64,000 bases of DNA, taken from NCBI GenBank assembly GCA_022701365.1, contig JAKUHH010000026.1, forward strand, positions 240,268 through 304,267. The letters are read 5' to 3'. Shown here one piece after another: positions 34,501 through 46,587 of this stretch. The number at the start of each line of letters is the position of its first letter. Within the stretch, counting starts at the first letter, position 1. The notes beneath the pieces were generated by a model. That model ran no database searches. It was not told where the DNA came from and saw only the letters and a program-made list of their open reading frames with translations. This DNA comes from Mycocentrospora acerina. Taxonomy: Eukaryota > Ascomycota > Dothideomycetes > Pleosporales. Position numbers and translations under genes: made by a program.

Positions 34501-36961
34501 AACTCTCGCAGCCATTCTTTTCGCGCATCAGCCTTCTTTTTGGAAAAGGCCAATTCGATCAGCTTCTCTTCATCGGCACGCATGACCTGAAAACGCTTCA
34601 TGTGGGTATCAAGATCTTTGAAGTAGATCTGAGCATCAGGAATATCACTGGTACCCAATCCCTTGTAGTATTTATGATCCCAGCTCTTCTCATTCTTGTG
34701 CTGCTCCTTCCACTCTTCGTACTCGGGCATAGAGAAGAAGCTCTTCATGTTACGTGGGTTCTTGGGATCGCCCTTCCAGACCTTGACGATGGGTGTGATG
34801 AATTCGAGAAGAAATCCAGGGATCTTGAGTAAACTAGGAAATTGAACTTGGAGGAAATTGATGAGTAGACCTTTGATATGGCTTCCGTCATGATCTTGAT
34901 CTGTCATAATCATGAGGTGGCCATATCGAAGACTCTTCATGTCCGCGAGAGTGTACTCCTTCTTGTGCTGGAGACCTATGAACTTTTTGATATTCTGGAT
35001 TTCCGTATTTTTCATAATCTGGTCCACAGACGCATCGCGAACGTTGAGTAGCTTACCCCGTAGAGGGAAAACTCCAAACAAATCCTGGTTAACTACGGCA
35101 CGTCCAGCTAAAGCTAGCACACTAGCCGACTCACCCTCGGTAAGGATAAGTGTACACAGATGTCCATCCTTCGTTCCGGCTTTGTTGGCATCAGTGAGCT
35201 TAGCATTATTGATGCGGTTGCGCTTGTTACCGTCAGTCTTCTTCATCAGTTGATCTGCTTTTTGTTGAGCAAAATGCATAATGTTTTGAATGACGTCTGT
35301 TTTCTCGATGGCCTTCAGAAACTTTTCGCTCAATATAGGTTTGCTACCGAACTGACTTGCCTTTGTCGTCAGCTGCTCTTTGGTCTGGGAAGTGAAAGCG
35401 GGATTGACGATAGAACAGTTGACAAACAGGAAGAGGTGATTCTTGATCTGAGCAGGCTTGAGTTTCACGGCTGCCTTATTCTTCTTGTTGACGATGGCCA
35501 TGAGCTTCTCGATGATTTGGTCAGCAACATAGTTGACGTGAGTACCACCGGAGGTCGTCGCGATCGAGTTCACAAACGAGACTTGATTGAAAGACCCATC
35601 AGACACAGCAAAACCAATGTCCCAACGATCGTGCTTGTCAGTGATGATGACATCCTTCTTGTCGTCGTCCTCACTATTGCCTTGCTCCCGAGAAATAGCC
35701 TTGGTATACATCTCCATGTATTTGGCAAAGTTGGTAACCTTGATACGGTCGCCATTGAGATAAACCTTGATGCCCCGCAGCGTACCAGCCATGTCATATG
35801 TTCTCCGCTTTACTAGAGCCTCAAAGTCGTCATCGATGCCATCCATGCCAAACTTGGCGTAATCGGCCGTCCAGGAGACCTTTGTGTAGTCATCGCCCTT
35901 GATGTCGGTGATCTTGGGCTTGCCCATTTTGCTCATATTCTCTGACCATGTTTGCTTGTACTTTTTCTTCTGCTTGGAGTCAACCGTCTCAACAGTGAAC
36001 TCGGTACTGAAGACGTTACAAAGCTTAGCACCGTAACCGTTGCGACCACCGGTAACCTTTTGCTGGTTATCGTCGTAGTTTGAAGAGGTAAGGAGGTGAC
36101 CGAAGATCATCTCTGGTACGTATATGCCGTGTTCCTGGAATGATTAGCCCAGTACCACTTACACAGCATGGCTGACTCACTTTATGTATTTCAACTGGAA
36201 TACCTTTGCCGTCGTTTTTCACAGAGATCTCGCCAGACTCACGATCCACTGTCACTCGAATCTCGCTCATGTTCTTGTCGTTTTGTTTGTTGTCTGCCGC
36301 GTTCACAAGAATTTCATCAAAGATCTTGTATAGGCCGGGAACGAACGATACATCGCGAAATTCCATGCTCTCGCTGGTGGAGTTGTAGACCCATCTCTTG
36401 TCGGTTTGACGCTCCACAGAGCCAATATATGTGTCAGGGCGCTTCATGATGTGTTCCAAATGGGTAAGCTGCTCAAGAGTTAGCTTCTGCCCCTTATCAT
36501 CTTTCGTCACCACGAACCATCTGGTATTTGCTGCTGGCGCCTCCAGAGCCCTTCTTGGGCTTCTCTGATGGCCCATCATCCATGCCATCCAGTCCAAAAC
36601 TCTCGTTTGCGATATCTGCAAGCGGCTTGCCACTGGTCTTCTTGGGCGCAGACGCCTTCTTCTGCTTGGGGGGGGTGTCTGCAAGCAATGATTCATCGTT
36701 GCCAATGGGTTCTGCATCCATGTCGATGTCCGAGTTCTCGTTATCGGAGTCTTGTTTTGCCTTCTTCTTGGGTGCAGCCTTTGCTCGTGGTTTTGGAGCT
36801 GCGGAAGGATCTTTCGCTGTGCGTACTCGAGGCTTGGGCGGACCGGCCGCCTTTTTTGTCGCCGTGGCCTTAGGCTTTGCTACGGGTTTGGTAGCCTTGA
36901 CAGGCGCGAAGTCTGAGCTTGCGCCGTCATCGAAGATCGACTCATCCATAGAGTCGCTCAT
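31566..36961 (-). CDS. TOP2: DNA topoisomerase II
   Basis: Four exons: 36518-36961, 36181-36468, 33162-36134, 31566-33113; introns 49, 46, 48 nt; 1750 residues. Relaxes and decatenates duplex DNA by ATP-driven double-strand passage; needed for chromosome condensation and segregation. Seen: Lys/Ala/Pro-rich tail before GHKL ATPase (EILVNAADNKQ, NDGKGIP, GRNGYGAKL), TOPRIM with LTEGESA (about 577-581) and DQDHDG (656-660), PLRGKLLNVRDA, and catalytic Tyr916 in ARYIYTRLSPFARR, then YDYLLGMAIWSLT and a ~500-residue acidic/Ser/Lys C-terminal domain. The first intron was fixed by a GCTAAC branch site 12 bases before CAG at 36469; splicing there gives KYQM-LTHLEHIMKRPDTYIGSVE, as in other fungi. Translation starts at 36961 (TTCACCATGAGC); a GTG ten codons upstream is not needed. 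Confidence 0.97.
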
Positions 36962-39717
36962 GGTGAAGGGAGAGTGACTGTGGAACTCCACACAAAAAAA
37001 AGCTAGGGTTAGTAGTAACAGAGACCCGAGCTCGGTGGTTGAGCGGGGAGGTTATGAGACGCAAACGAAAGGAGAGTCACTACGACAAAGGTGGACCGGG
37101 AGTGTGTTAGTAAACAGAAGAGACAGACGCTAGTGCGGCAACTCACGCGACTGATTGGCTATAACTCAAAGCAGCGACAACGCCGCAATTGTACGATAGA
37201 GGTGAACGGTAAGAGTGCAAAGCATAAATCCACAGATTGTTTTGTATTTGCCAAATCATTTCTTGGCTGGCCACATCCGCAACGAAGTAGAAATAGGATT
37301 TTCACAATCACCAAGTACTTTCAGTAACATCTACTTGTATCCTATACCTATCACTCTCGACAAACCAGTGTACAGAAGAGACAGCTCAATAACCTTATGA
37401 TGATGCTTGCCGTGATGAAATGTGACTTCATCTTCCCAATGGTGGGCAGAACGCGTCGTGGAAATTTCGTGTCAAAGCCTTTCTATATATGGTTAGTGCA
37501 CGCTAGCCTCTGAGTCGCAAAGTTGCATGCTCTGACTTTAGCAGAGATCAAAAAGTGGCTTTTCCGCATTCCATACTGTGGTTGTCTCCCAAGGCATATG
37601 TTGTTCTCCATTGCTTATGATCTTGAGGTAATTCCTATAATTTGTCGGAGTTGCTGACGAGGTCAATTTTGACCAATCTAAAGACACCCTCAAACATACC
37701 CCACATATGGCAAATGGCCTATACTCGGTGGAGTGACTATAGTAAATCCATCGGAACATATCCAGTGCGTGATAAACAATTAACTTTGCTTGTTACTGTT
37801 CACCATGGGGACCTTCAGAGATGATTTCACATTCCCTTAAGTGTAATACTCTATGTCTACTACTTTGACTTGTAATTCTTCAAGTCCTCGCAGATAAGAT
37901 TTGACTCTGGAAACGGATTTTCCCTGCAGATTTATTTCGCTGCCTTCTTTGCTCAGCGCTCCACCTTAGCCTCATCAGAATCGTTCATCTTGATATTAAT
38001 GTGTGCTTTCACCAAATCACAAGGAGTTTTGGCGAATGCGACCTTGGTTGAGCTTGTGTTCATGATGAGGCGAGGTGCCGTTGGAGCTGCCATTTGGGCG
38101 GTTACATTTCGAGTTTTTGGATAGATTTTGGCACTGCAATCGGAACATGGGCGTGGAGGCCATGTCTCACATTGAAGATGGTCAGGCCTGTTTTCACAAC
38201 GTCTGTATTACGATAAGGCTGCTTGACGCATACAGTACTGTATGGTGGTTGCAATTGACTATGACCGGGTTTGCTGTAGCAGTCAAAGATCTGGTCTAGA
38301 GGGGTGATATATTTGACATGCGTAGTGTGTAGTGTGGCGCAGAGAGTCAAACCAAAATTATCGGCAGTATTGGATTGATGTGTTGGCATATGCGATCCTT
38401 GGTTCGCTCCATAACAGGTGTGAAAGGTGACATTGTGGCGGCTGAACAAATTGCCATGAACGTTGGAGAGACTGACTCAGATTTTGGACGCATTATAATC
38501 ATCAACTGTGTATACAAGGTTGATCTCATTGCTCTGCGTCCGGATGCCGTGCCCTGTGGACGATATCTGAATGGCGATGCCAGGGCTCCTCGAAACGGTC
38601 TCCAGGTTTGAGGGGAACAGCAGTGACATTGCTGAAGCTTGTCTGAGGCATTGGTTCATGACGACAGCTTTGGCGTGGACCAGGGACGTAAGGGCATTGA
38701 GGAAGAAGATGGGAGCCGCCATATCGCGGGCAGGTAAGCTCAAGGTTGAACAACGTTGAAGAACCTTGTTCACAATGATGATGATGACGATGATGACGAT
38801 TACAGACAGCGAGCACCGAGTCTGATTAATGCAATAAAGAATGAAGACTTGAGAGTGGAAATGAGGTGTTAAGTACATCTGGAGGTATTGCTGCGTCGAG
38901 CATGTGAGGGTGGGGGGGAAGACTTATTGCTTGTTGTTACTCGAAGGGTGGGAGTTGAGGGAGATGCACTCTCCAATTCTGGAAGATGCTGCCATCTATA
39001 ATGCACTACTATCTTATTAATTAAAGCCACAGTCTACGATACCTCATTCATTCCTTGATACCCGTCTCTGTTCGCGAAAGAATTTCACGTGTAGTGTCTA
39101 CTTATCAGTGATAGAGTTGATTAAACTATGGTTTTGAACTAACCTCAGGCTTGATCGATATCAAATCCTTTTGACCTATATACATATCCTCCTTATGCAT
39201 ATTAATACATTTCCGATGTAGCCAAGCATGACACAGATCAGGCTTCGTGTTTGTTGATTCAGAAGAAGACAGGAAGAAATACATGCATTTCGCAGCTTCG
39301 CGCTACGCTCATAGAGTTCTGCGTGTAAAAGAAGAAATCCTGTGCATTATGAGCGCAAACACGACCGTTCGAATTCGCATAAAAGCGGGATTATCAATGA
39401 ACCTGGGGACGCCACGAACCTAGTGACATCGCGAAAGTCGTGGTTGGCGTGCCGATTCACTTATGTCATCAGTCACACCAAACAACCTGTAACAGGAATC
39501 ACACATGTGAAGCCTCAGGACACAACAACTGTGCAAGGAAGAGATCATGGCGCCAGACAATTTACGCACTTTGATTTTTCAGACCGGATTTCTCCATCTC
39601 GCTCCCAGACAGCTTTTGTTGTGAATCCTGTCGAGTTTTTGACTTCCAATCAGGCCCCATTTACGCGCCATCTCACCCCACCACCGACACCGCCGCCATC
39701 CTCCATAAAACACCAAC
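36962..39717. other. Long intergenic region between divergent TOP2 and dehydrogenase
   Basis: 2.8 kb without supportable genes. Short ORFs around 38.1-38.9 kb and 39.3-39.8 kb carry no recognisable domain. The latter overlaps the start of the dehydrogenase in another frame. Confidence 0.5.
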
Positions 39718-40907
39718 ATGTCGTCCGCGTCCAAGAAGGTACCGGTTCGGCTGCCTGCGAAAATAGAACATTTCGATGAACCATGGTATCACTATCTCAC
39801 CATTGATCTGATATGGTACGTCCTCGGGTACACGCTTTTCCACCCATGGGTATCATGGATCATCGTGCTGTGTTTGCGTGCGCAATATACCGCATATGAA
39901 ACTCCAGAAATGCGCATCGCAATGGCCTGGGCAGTACTGATGAGTGCCATTGGCATCTTTGGCATCGTCAGCGACAGGATCGCATTCGGGCCGTCGCGAG
40001 AGGTCGATCTGAGTGAAGAGGTTATCGTCATCACGGGAGGTGTGCAGGGCTTGGGCGGGCTATTGGCAGAGACTTATGGTATGCGCAGCGCGAATGTGGC
40101 TGTCTTGGATCTGAAGAAAGTCGATGACGACGAAGCAGAGGAGAAGGGCGTGGTATACTACCAGTGCGATGTTGGTGACGCGAAGCAGGTTGAAGCTGTC
40201 GCAACCAGAATTGTCGAAGAAGTGAGTGTTATCGAAACAATATAACGACAAGCACTAATACTTACAGCTTGGTATTCCTACTATACTTATAAATAACGCC
40301 GGTATCGTTCACACAAAATCGATTCTCGACACCACGGCCGAAGAAGTTGAGCAGTACGTATCTCTTCACCTCGATTCACACCAAACCTAACACTTGCAAC
40401 AGAATTTTCCGTGTAAATACTCTGTCTCACTTTACCACCCTTCGCTCGTTCCTCCCTTATATGCTCCGCGAGCGCCGCGGCACCATCGTCACCGTATCCT
40501 CTGTGCTAGGCCACCTGGGCGCCGCCAACCTTTCAGCATATACCGCCTCGAAAGCCGCACTCCTCGCTCTTCACCAGTCCCTTCGTGCCGAGCTCGCTCA
40601 AAATCCCGACGCCAAAGAGATCAAGACAATACTGGTCACACCAGGCCAGATGGGTACACAAATGTTTGCTACTCTCAAGACGCCGAGTAACTTTCTTGCG
40701 CCTGTTGTCACGCCAGCTGAAATGGGCAAGAACATTATACGTCTAGTTGAGAGGGGTGAGAGTGGCGAAATTGCCTTACCACTCTATTCCCGGTACATTC
40801 AGATTCTGGGCATCTTGCCATTCGGGGTACAGCATGTCTTGCGGAGGTTGAGTGGTATGGACAAGGCACTTGAACCTGAGAGCCACAAAATAAATGAGAA
40901 GAGATGA
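39718..40907 (+). CDS. Membrane-anchored short-chain dehydrogenase/reductase
   Basis: Three exons: 39718-40221, 40268-40353, 40403-40907; introns 46 and 49 nt; 364 residues. Seen: an N-terminal segment with two or three hydrophobic helices (about 28-55 and 67-84), then a Rossmann fold with TGGVQGLG (106-113; the Gly-rich dinucleotide site), DLKK after strand 2 (suggesting how the cofactor ribose is held), CDVGD, INNAG (176-180), and the catalytic Ser229/230, Tyr243 and Lys247 in SSVLGHLGAANLSAYTASK. It then has VTPGQMGTQMF and a hydrophobic C-terminal patch (YIQILGILPFGVQHVL). It resembles RDH10/DHRS-type retinol or lipid dehydrogenases on the endoplasmic reticulum or lipid droplets. The true substrate is unknown. 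Confidence 0.9.
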
Positions 40908-41186
40908 AATCTAGGACAGCAATACCTTAGGAATACTTAGAGATATCAGCCAGAAATTCGCCGGTGTGTTTAATCAAGTTAATGTAGCATTATCATCGCA
41001 TCACACCCCTTAATGAGCCACAGATTTGTCTCCACTTGAAGTAAGCTACAACGCCGTTCCAGATTCCAGATCAACATCAGGATGCCAGAAGTACTGTCGG
41101 TACTTGCAGAATGAAGATCTTCTGGACAAGAATAAGCTTGATGATTAAAATTTTCCACGACTTACACCATCCTTTGCACATCCCTA

Positions 41187-41392
41187 CTAACTGCATCTGA
41201 AGATCCCCCATTCCTTGCAGAGCTTCTTGCAGGTCCTATATTTCCGTCCAGAGTTTCCTTGGTGGGTGTGGGCTTCTAAACCAGTGCTTTCGAATGTTGA
41301 CACAGTGACTGAAGTTGGTGATACTGGTACTGCGAGGATAGGTGCAGAGAAAACCAACAGAACTGCTGTGAGAGCGGGGTGCTGAGACGCAT
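41187..41392 (-). pseudogene. Small secreted cysteine-containing protein, frame broken in signal peptide
   Basis: An ATG at 41392 starts MRLSTP, then the frame is lost; the frame one base over continues as ALTAVLLVFSAPILAVPV, a convincing signal-peptide core with an Ala-x-Ala-like cut site, and runs for ~55 more residues ending RTCKKLCKEWGIFRCS before TAG. The break coincides with a four-base C run (41376-41379 as GGGG on plus): a one-base loss there would explain it. A TATATAA on the minus strand (41493-41499) stands about 100 bases upstream, followed by a pyrimidine-rich leader, so promoter, leader, ATG and secreted product line up. Three cysteines remain. Function unknown; the form is that of a small secreted (effector-like) protein. 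Either a recent pseudogene or a sequencing error. Confidence 0.45.
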
Positions 41393-43007
41393 CAAAGAAC
41401 GAGATTGCTGACTTGTGTTGATTACTGCTGTGGGGGTTACTTGGTGAGAGGAGACACTTAGGAGGTAAGAAATAAGGTGGGAGCCACAAGGTTATATAGT
41501 ACGATGCAGTCTGAATATCTAGTTATTTTCGCTCATATAGCTTTTGACGGGCAAATCGCGTGCTGGTGGTAGAGGCAGATGGAGGAATAAAAAATATTTC
41601 TAACTGAGTCCTGAGTGGAACATGACAATATGTAGGAGAATGCAGCATATGATTTTTTTGGGTTTCTACGATTGTTGGTTGAAAGAAAATTCTGTCGAAC
41701 TCTCATTCATTTCAAAGGCACAAATACAGCGCTTATTATATGGTTATCTATATGGAGGGAATTGTCTCAGGACTTCCAGGGCTCTCAACGTGTGGGCACG
41801 ATTACGCAAGCACACATTGCAGGCAAAGAGGGGAATAGATCAGGTGTCCGCTTCAAATCAAACCACCTGAGTAATTAGTATTTCTGGAGACAGGCACGCA
41901 CTTCCATCAGTACTCAAGCTTACGCCCGGCCATCAAATTCCTTGAGCTGGATGAGTTTAGAGTATTTCAAAGACCAATGTTTCTTTTCTCGACTGCAGCC
42001 ATCAAGGTTGGTTGGGTTCTGCAGATAAGATTGTTCTCTCCCCTCATTCGGACTCTCTAAGGCTTCGTTGCTCATGGTTCAAGCAGGCCTTAGGTATATT
42101 GCTATTTGAAATGCTTTATGTCCTGAAAGTCCTAAGTCTCACAGATGAAATAGTCAGATATGTGCCCGATAAAACAGGTTAGAAGAGCTTAGTCTTCCAG
42201 AGTTTAAATCTGGGAGTATTCGAGAGAAAGACGAAATGTCAACAAGAGAAAAAGGTCCCCCCTTTTGCAATGCCCTGAGCAGTTATTGTCACTCTTGAGG
42301 GTGTTCCATGTTGTTTTTCACTTCACTTGCAGTATCGATCAGCTCCACGTTGGACACAACTATTTCACAACCTAGTACCCATAGATTTGATATTATTATA
42401 CCTGAAACACTTTGCGTAATATGAAGTGCGGAACTTCAATGGGCAGATGAGAGAAATTAATGGATGGAAAAGAGTTGTGCATATTTGCCTTATCTATTCA
42501 TTGACGTCACTTTCTATGTTGCTGGGGGCAGAGTTGCTTGCCCGAGAACGGGGCCTCAAGTCATATTGTTTCGTGAATGTGTTTCACCCCATGGTCCTAC
42601 AGATGACAATGGTCCGTGCCCTGTGTGGGTCTTTGGAGCCGCGCTTGCGCCTTCACCTTGTTATTCAGGCACAACCCCAACGTCACACCCGTTTGCAAGT
42701 CCAGACATGAGACCTAATTTCACCACATGCGACACGCAATTACGATGTACAATTCACCGACGAAGCCGCGCACTAACGCAATCGGAAATGAAGATGTGCT
42801 GCCAGGCAGGCAACGCGCGTTTCATCGACGTTCAAGAGGCGCTTTCCCCTGAACCTAGTATCCCAGCCGCACCTACTACTTGAAAAAATGCCAACGTTCT
42901 TCTAATCGCCGTTTTCACGACGCTGACAGTCACTCTTTTGTACTTTGCCTCGACTACACACTCCTTCTTGTTGATTGAAACTGGTCACCCTCATTCACTA
43001 ATAAGAC

Positions 43008-43009
<2 letters not shown>

Positions 43010-43048
<39 letters not shown>

Positions 43049-43068
43049 GAACAACGACAACGACAACG
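43010..43068 (+). repeat. CGAAAA / CAACGA hexamer repeats in 5' leader
   Basis: Five perfect CGAAAA units followed by a degenerate unit and about three and a half CAACGA units, ending about 18 bases before the ATG at 43086. Probably 5' UTR. The A-rich, G-poor leader is of the kind that favours ribosome scanning. Confidence 0.85.
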
Positions 43069-43085
43069 ACAACATCAACGTCAAC

Positions 43086-43846
43086 ATGGCTCCGCAATTG
43101 ATCATTTGGAAGAAGCGTATTCTTGTGCCTTTCTGGATTGTCCGCATATGTATAATGATCTTTATTATCACCAGCTACGCATTGAGTTTACGATCCGTCA
43201 GTAGCATAAAAGATGTCATTAAACCGGCCGTCGGGTGAGTCGCGAAGTGGTAATCGAATCAAAAAGTACAGCACTGATTGATTCCAGGTCGGTGATTGTC
43301 TTCATGTTGTTCACCGTTATCGTGCTTTTGATCGATATCCTGGCAATTATCCTCTTTCTTCGCGACTCTCTGCAACCAGGAACATTCCTCACAATGAACT
43401 GCTTCCAGACTGGGTTTTGGGGAGGAGTCTTGATCATGGACTTTGCCGCAATCGCAGATGGCGCAAGTGCGGTCGGCATTGGGTTTAGCATCTTCGTCTT
43501 GTAAGCGGACCCTTGGACGACGCTGGAGATCAAATTCAGAAGACTAACACGTTGCAGCGTGACCTTCGTCGGCCTTCTCATCTACGCCGTCGTTGGATAT
43601 TCTCGCGCGAAGAAGGTAGTACAGCGCGGCAACTACGCCCCCGCCCATAATCCTGCTACTCAAGCGTCACCTGCATACCCACCGCCATACCAGGGCGCAC
43701 CGCCATACCAGCAAAGCACTGCATACTATCCACATACTGAATCGCCTGTAGAGCTCCAGGGCAATCAGTATCTGCCTCCATATCAAGCAGGGCCCGAGAC
43801 AGATTACTATCAGACGCAGCCAATGAAACCTGCACACATGGTGTAG
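43086..43846 (+). CDS. Four-helix membrane protein with Pro/Tyr/Gln-rich tail
   Basis: Three exons: 43086-43234, 43288-43500, 43558-43846; introns 53 and 57 nt, both phase 2; 216 residues. Seen: four hydrophobic segments (around VPFWIVRICIMIFIITSYAL; VIVFMLFTVIVLLIDILAIILFL; a helix with GVLIMDFAAIADGASAVGIG; and FVFVTFVGLLIYAVVGY) with both ends predicted cytosolic, and a C-terminal tail rich in Pro, Tyr, Gln (AYPPPYQGAPPYQQ). The architecture resembles MARVEL-type tetraspan proteins of the fungal plasma membrane, but I see no decisive signature, so the family is inferred. The PPxY motifs (PPPYQ, PPYQ) could be bound by WW-domain Rsp5-type ubiquitin ligases. Confidence 0.75.
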
Positions 43847-44690
43847 TTGAGGACAGGAAGTGTGGTCTCAGTGAGAATGCCCTTAGATACCGATAGAAAT
43901 TGTGCGCAACATGAAGTAAGCTCAATCCATATTGAGGCTATTTACGTGCAGAAAGTCGTACATGGATGTGAAAAGATGACATTATACCATAGCCCAGTTA
44001 AGACTTGCTCGCTTGGTGCCTGCATCGCAGTGCAATTTTTCCGTGTTGAGAAAGGGTCGAGGCGCGCTGCATTTCGTGGATATATGTTCCCGCGCAACGT
44101 TTTTGCGCACCTGATCGACAATCGTGCCGTAATACGAACAGCGAAGGTCTTGGAGTCCCGGAGCACTAGATATCTATGGAAGATACGATACCCTACTCAA
44201 GATGAAGCAAGACATGTGAAGGTCAAGATGGCGTGGATTGAAGCGTGAGCAGAGCACACGTGCGAACGCGCATCGGACGCACCTACCGGAAGGGGTCGCC
44301 CCCACTAGCGCTACTTGAGCCGCCTCGGACATCTATACCACTCACAGCTGCGAAGCCGTTGTCCGCCTACCTTGCAATATACTCGGCACTCAATCACATC
44401 GCTTACACATGCACGTTCTGTTGTGCTCCTGATCTTACCATGGGTATGACCTGGTTGGTCATCTGCGTTTGATTCCATACAGACTTAGCTACGAAAGATG
44501 GGCAATTTGACGTTCGACTGATAATGGCTGAGGACCGACAGTCGTCCGGTCTAGTGGGTATATATAACAGCACCAGATCCTCCAATACATTTCTCAGACA
44601 AGGAGCATTGTCCTTTTATCTGCTAGTCACGAACAATAGTTATTTTTTGGTGATACTTGCTCGGTTCATCGTTTCGTTCGTTACATCAAA
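43847..44690. other. Intergenic
   Basis: 3' flank of the tetraspan gene and promoter of the SurE-type gene. A 133-codon plus ORF (43847-44248) directly after the stop has no domain. Confidence 0.5.
44559..44567 (+). promoter_or_regulatory. TATA box of the SurE-type gene
   Basis: TATATATAA, 124-132 bases upstream of the ATG at 44691, the strongest TATA match in this intergenic region. Confidence 0.5.
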
Positions 44691-45642
44691 ATGCGGCTCC
44701 ACGTTGTGCTCGCTGCTGTTCTTCCTCTCGCTCAAGGCGTTCGTATTGTCCAAAGCAACGACGATGGTTGGGCCGAGATTAATCTCCGAACCTTTTTCAA
44801 TGTTCTGAACACAGCTGGCCACCAAGTAGTGCTTTCAGGACCAGCTGAGAACCAATCTGGAACTGGTATGTCTCGTCACTCTACACGATTACACTCATTT
44901 TCTAACCAGGTCAGGCTCCAGTGACGAGACTCCAACCACGGTCGACTCTGATGGATGTGAATTCAAATCTTGCCCTGCTGGAAGTCCTCCAACGGGAGCG
45001 AATGCTACCGACCCGCGCTTGAATTACGTAAACTCATATCCCGTAACCTCCATCAAGACGGGAATTTCTGTCACTGGACCCAAGCTTTGGAACGGCGCCA
45101 CGCCAGAACTCGCTCTTACCGGACCCAATGTTGGAGGAAATGTTGCCATTCAGGTGCCATTTTCAGGAACTGTCGGCGCCGCCGTCTATGCGGCAAAAAC
45201 GGCAAAGATTCCAGCAATCGCCTTTTCAGGACAGACAGGCGAGCGAACTGCATGGAACCAGCCAACGCCTCTGTACAGCAAGGTCTACGCTGACCTTGCT
45301 CTTAACATCACCACTACCATCATAAACTCTGGAAAGCCTTACCTTCCCGACAATACATGGCTCAACGTCAACTTCCCTGCAGTATCGGACACTCGATGCA
45401 ATAACGCAAACCAGTTCAAGTACATTTTCACCCGCATCAACACTGGTCTCGTCAGTGCTCGGGACGCAAATTGGTGTGGAAGCACGCGCCTGCCCTGGGA
45501 GGCAGATGTTGCGGTGTTGAGGGGTAGTAGCTGTTACGTAGCCATCAGCCCTGGAGACGCGAACGATAAAACGACGGCAAATGCTGCTCTCCAGCTGCAG
45601 ATCATCAATAAGCTGAAGCCAATCTTGTCGTGCTTGCCGTGA
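44691..45642 (+). CDS. SurE-like secreted acid phosphatase
   Basis: Two exons: 44691-44865 and 44915-45642; 49-nt intron; 300 residues. The acceptor is GGTCAG at 44914, not CCAG five bases earlier, because only this keeps the frame. Seen: signal peptide (1-16), then the SurE opening VRIVQSNDDGWAEINLRTFF with metal-binding Asp24-Asp25, HQVVLSGPAENQSGTG, GPNVGGNV (expected Asn ligand), SGTVGAAVYAAKTAKIPAIAFSG, and WLNVNFPAV. Four or more cysteines in the mature chain suggest disulfides, fitting secretion. Bacterial SurE is a divalent-metal nucleotidase; the secreted ascomycete members resemble the Yarrowia Pho2-type acid phosphatase. The exact substrate is not inferable. Confidence 0.9.
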
Positions 45643-45750
45643 GGAGATAAAAAGCAGTATATCGAAAAGCAACTAATACAATATATTCGTAAGACGATGT
45701 TGCATGTTTGTAGTTACACTCAAATCTAGCTCTGTACTGAAATACATATC

Positions 45751-46587
45751 TTAATATCTCAACCATTGAAAGTCGTCATGTGCAAGCACCAAATTATGAC
45801 CCTCACCCCATACTTCTCCTTCTGTTGCGAAACGGAGCGATCCTACTTGAATCAACGGAAAGAGTTTGTCACACTCTTTCGCGTCCAATGCTTCGAACTC
45901 CTTTGAAGTAGCCTTGAGAGTGTTTTTCATCGTCTCCTGTAGTGTAGAAGCCTCTTTCTGATCGACACAGATGCGGCGAGGGAACCTGACGGGATGAGGA
46001 TCACTACATATCGGTATCACCGTCTCTGTCGGCGTCCGAAGATTGAGCGTCATGACTTCTAGGTACAAGACGCCAAAATCTGGGTCGCCATGTGACAGTA
46101 AGTTTGCGAGTGACTTGAGCAGGATAGCAATGTAGTCGAAGAGCTGTCCCGCAAAACTATCAGGTGAGTCCTCTAATAGATGAGCAAGCTCGTGGTCATG
46201 TGGGACATAAGAGTTGACGATACTGTCGTGAAAAGGCTCGCGGATCCGGAGGTCGACATTGATGAATAGTTGGCAGATGGTTGGTGACAAGGCAGGAAGA
46301 CGTGTCCACGACAGAGAGAAATACGGTCGACCGTGAGAAAACGTGACGTCCAATTCATACGCCAACTCCTTCGCTGCTACCATATGCTGGATTGCGCGTT
46401 TAAATTCATGGTGGGTTTGTCGACACGTGCGAAGAATGCCCCAGTAGCATCGGAGTGGTAGGTCTCTCTTTACGTAGGTTTCTGACACAACCATTACCCC
46501 GCGGAAGCGAGGTTTTATCTCCTCTTTGAGCAACAGCTCGTACACATCATTTCGAAGCTCCAAGGGCAGATCCAAAAGTCCGGGCAT
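45751..46587 (-). CDS. F-box-like protein
   Basis: Intronless, 278 residues. Seen: an N-terminal F-box-like opening LLDLPLELRNDVYELLL followed by YWGILRTCRQTHHEFKR, the layout typical of a very large family of single-exon pleosporalean proteins with a degenerate F-box. The remainder has no recognisable repeat domain. F-box proteins link substrates to SCF ubiquitin ligases; for this family it is only assumed. Convergent with the SurE-type gene. Confidence 0.7.
   Translation of the reverse strand: MPGLLDLPLELRNDVYELLLKEEIKPRFRGVMVVSETYVKRDLPLRCYWGILRTCRQTHHEFKRAIQHMVAAKELAYELDVTFSHGRPYFSLSWTRLPALSPTICQLFINVDLRIREPFHDSIVNSYVPHDHELAHLLEDSPDSFAGQLFDYIAILLKSLANLLSHGDPDFGVLYLEVMTLNLRTPTETVIPICSDPHPVRFPRRICVDQKEASTLQETMKNTLKATSKEFEALDAKECDKLFPLIQVGSLRFATEGEVWGEGHNLVLAHDDFQWLRY

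Larger units (their letters stand above)
40908..43085. other. Intergenic region with one broken small gene
   Basis: 2.2 kb. Apart from the frameshifted secreted peptide (41187-41392), I see no gene. A 139-codon plus ORF at 42464-42883 contains no known domain. Confidence 0.5.

Noticed and set aside
42464..42883. 139-codon plus-strand ORF
   Set aside because: No signal peptide or domain; composition like the surrounding non-coding DNA.
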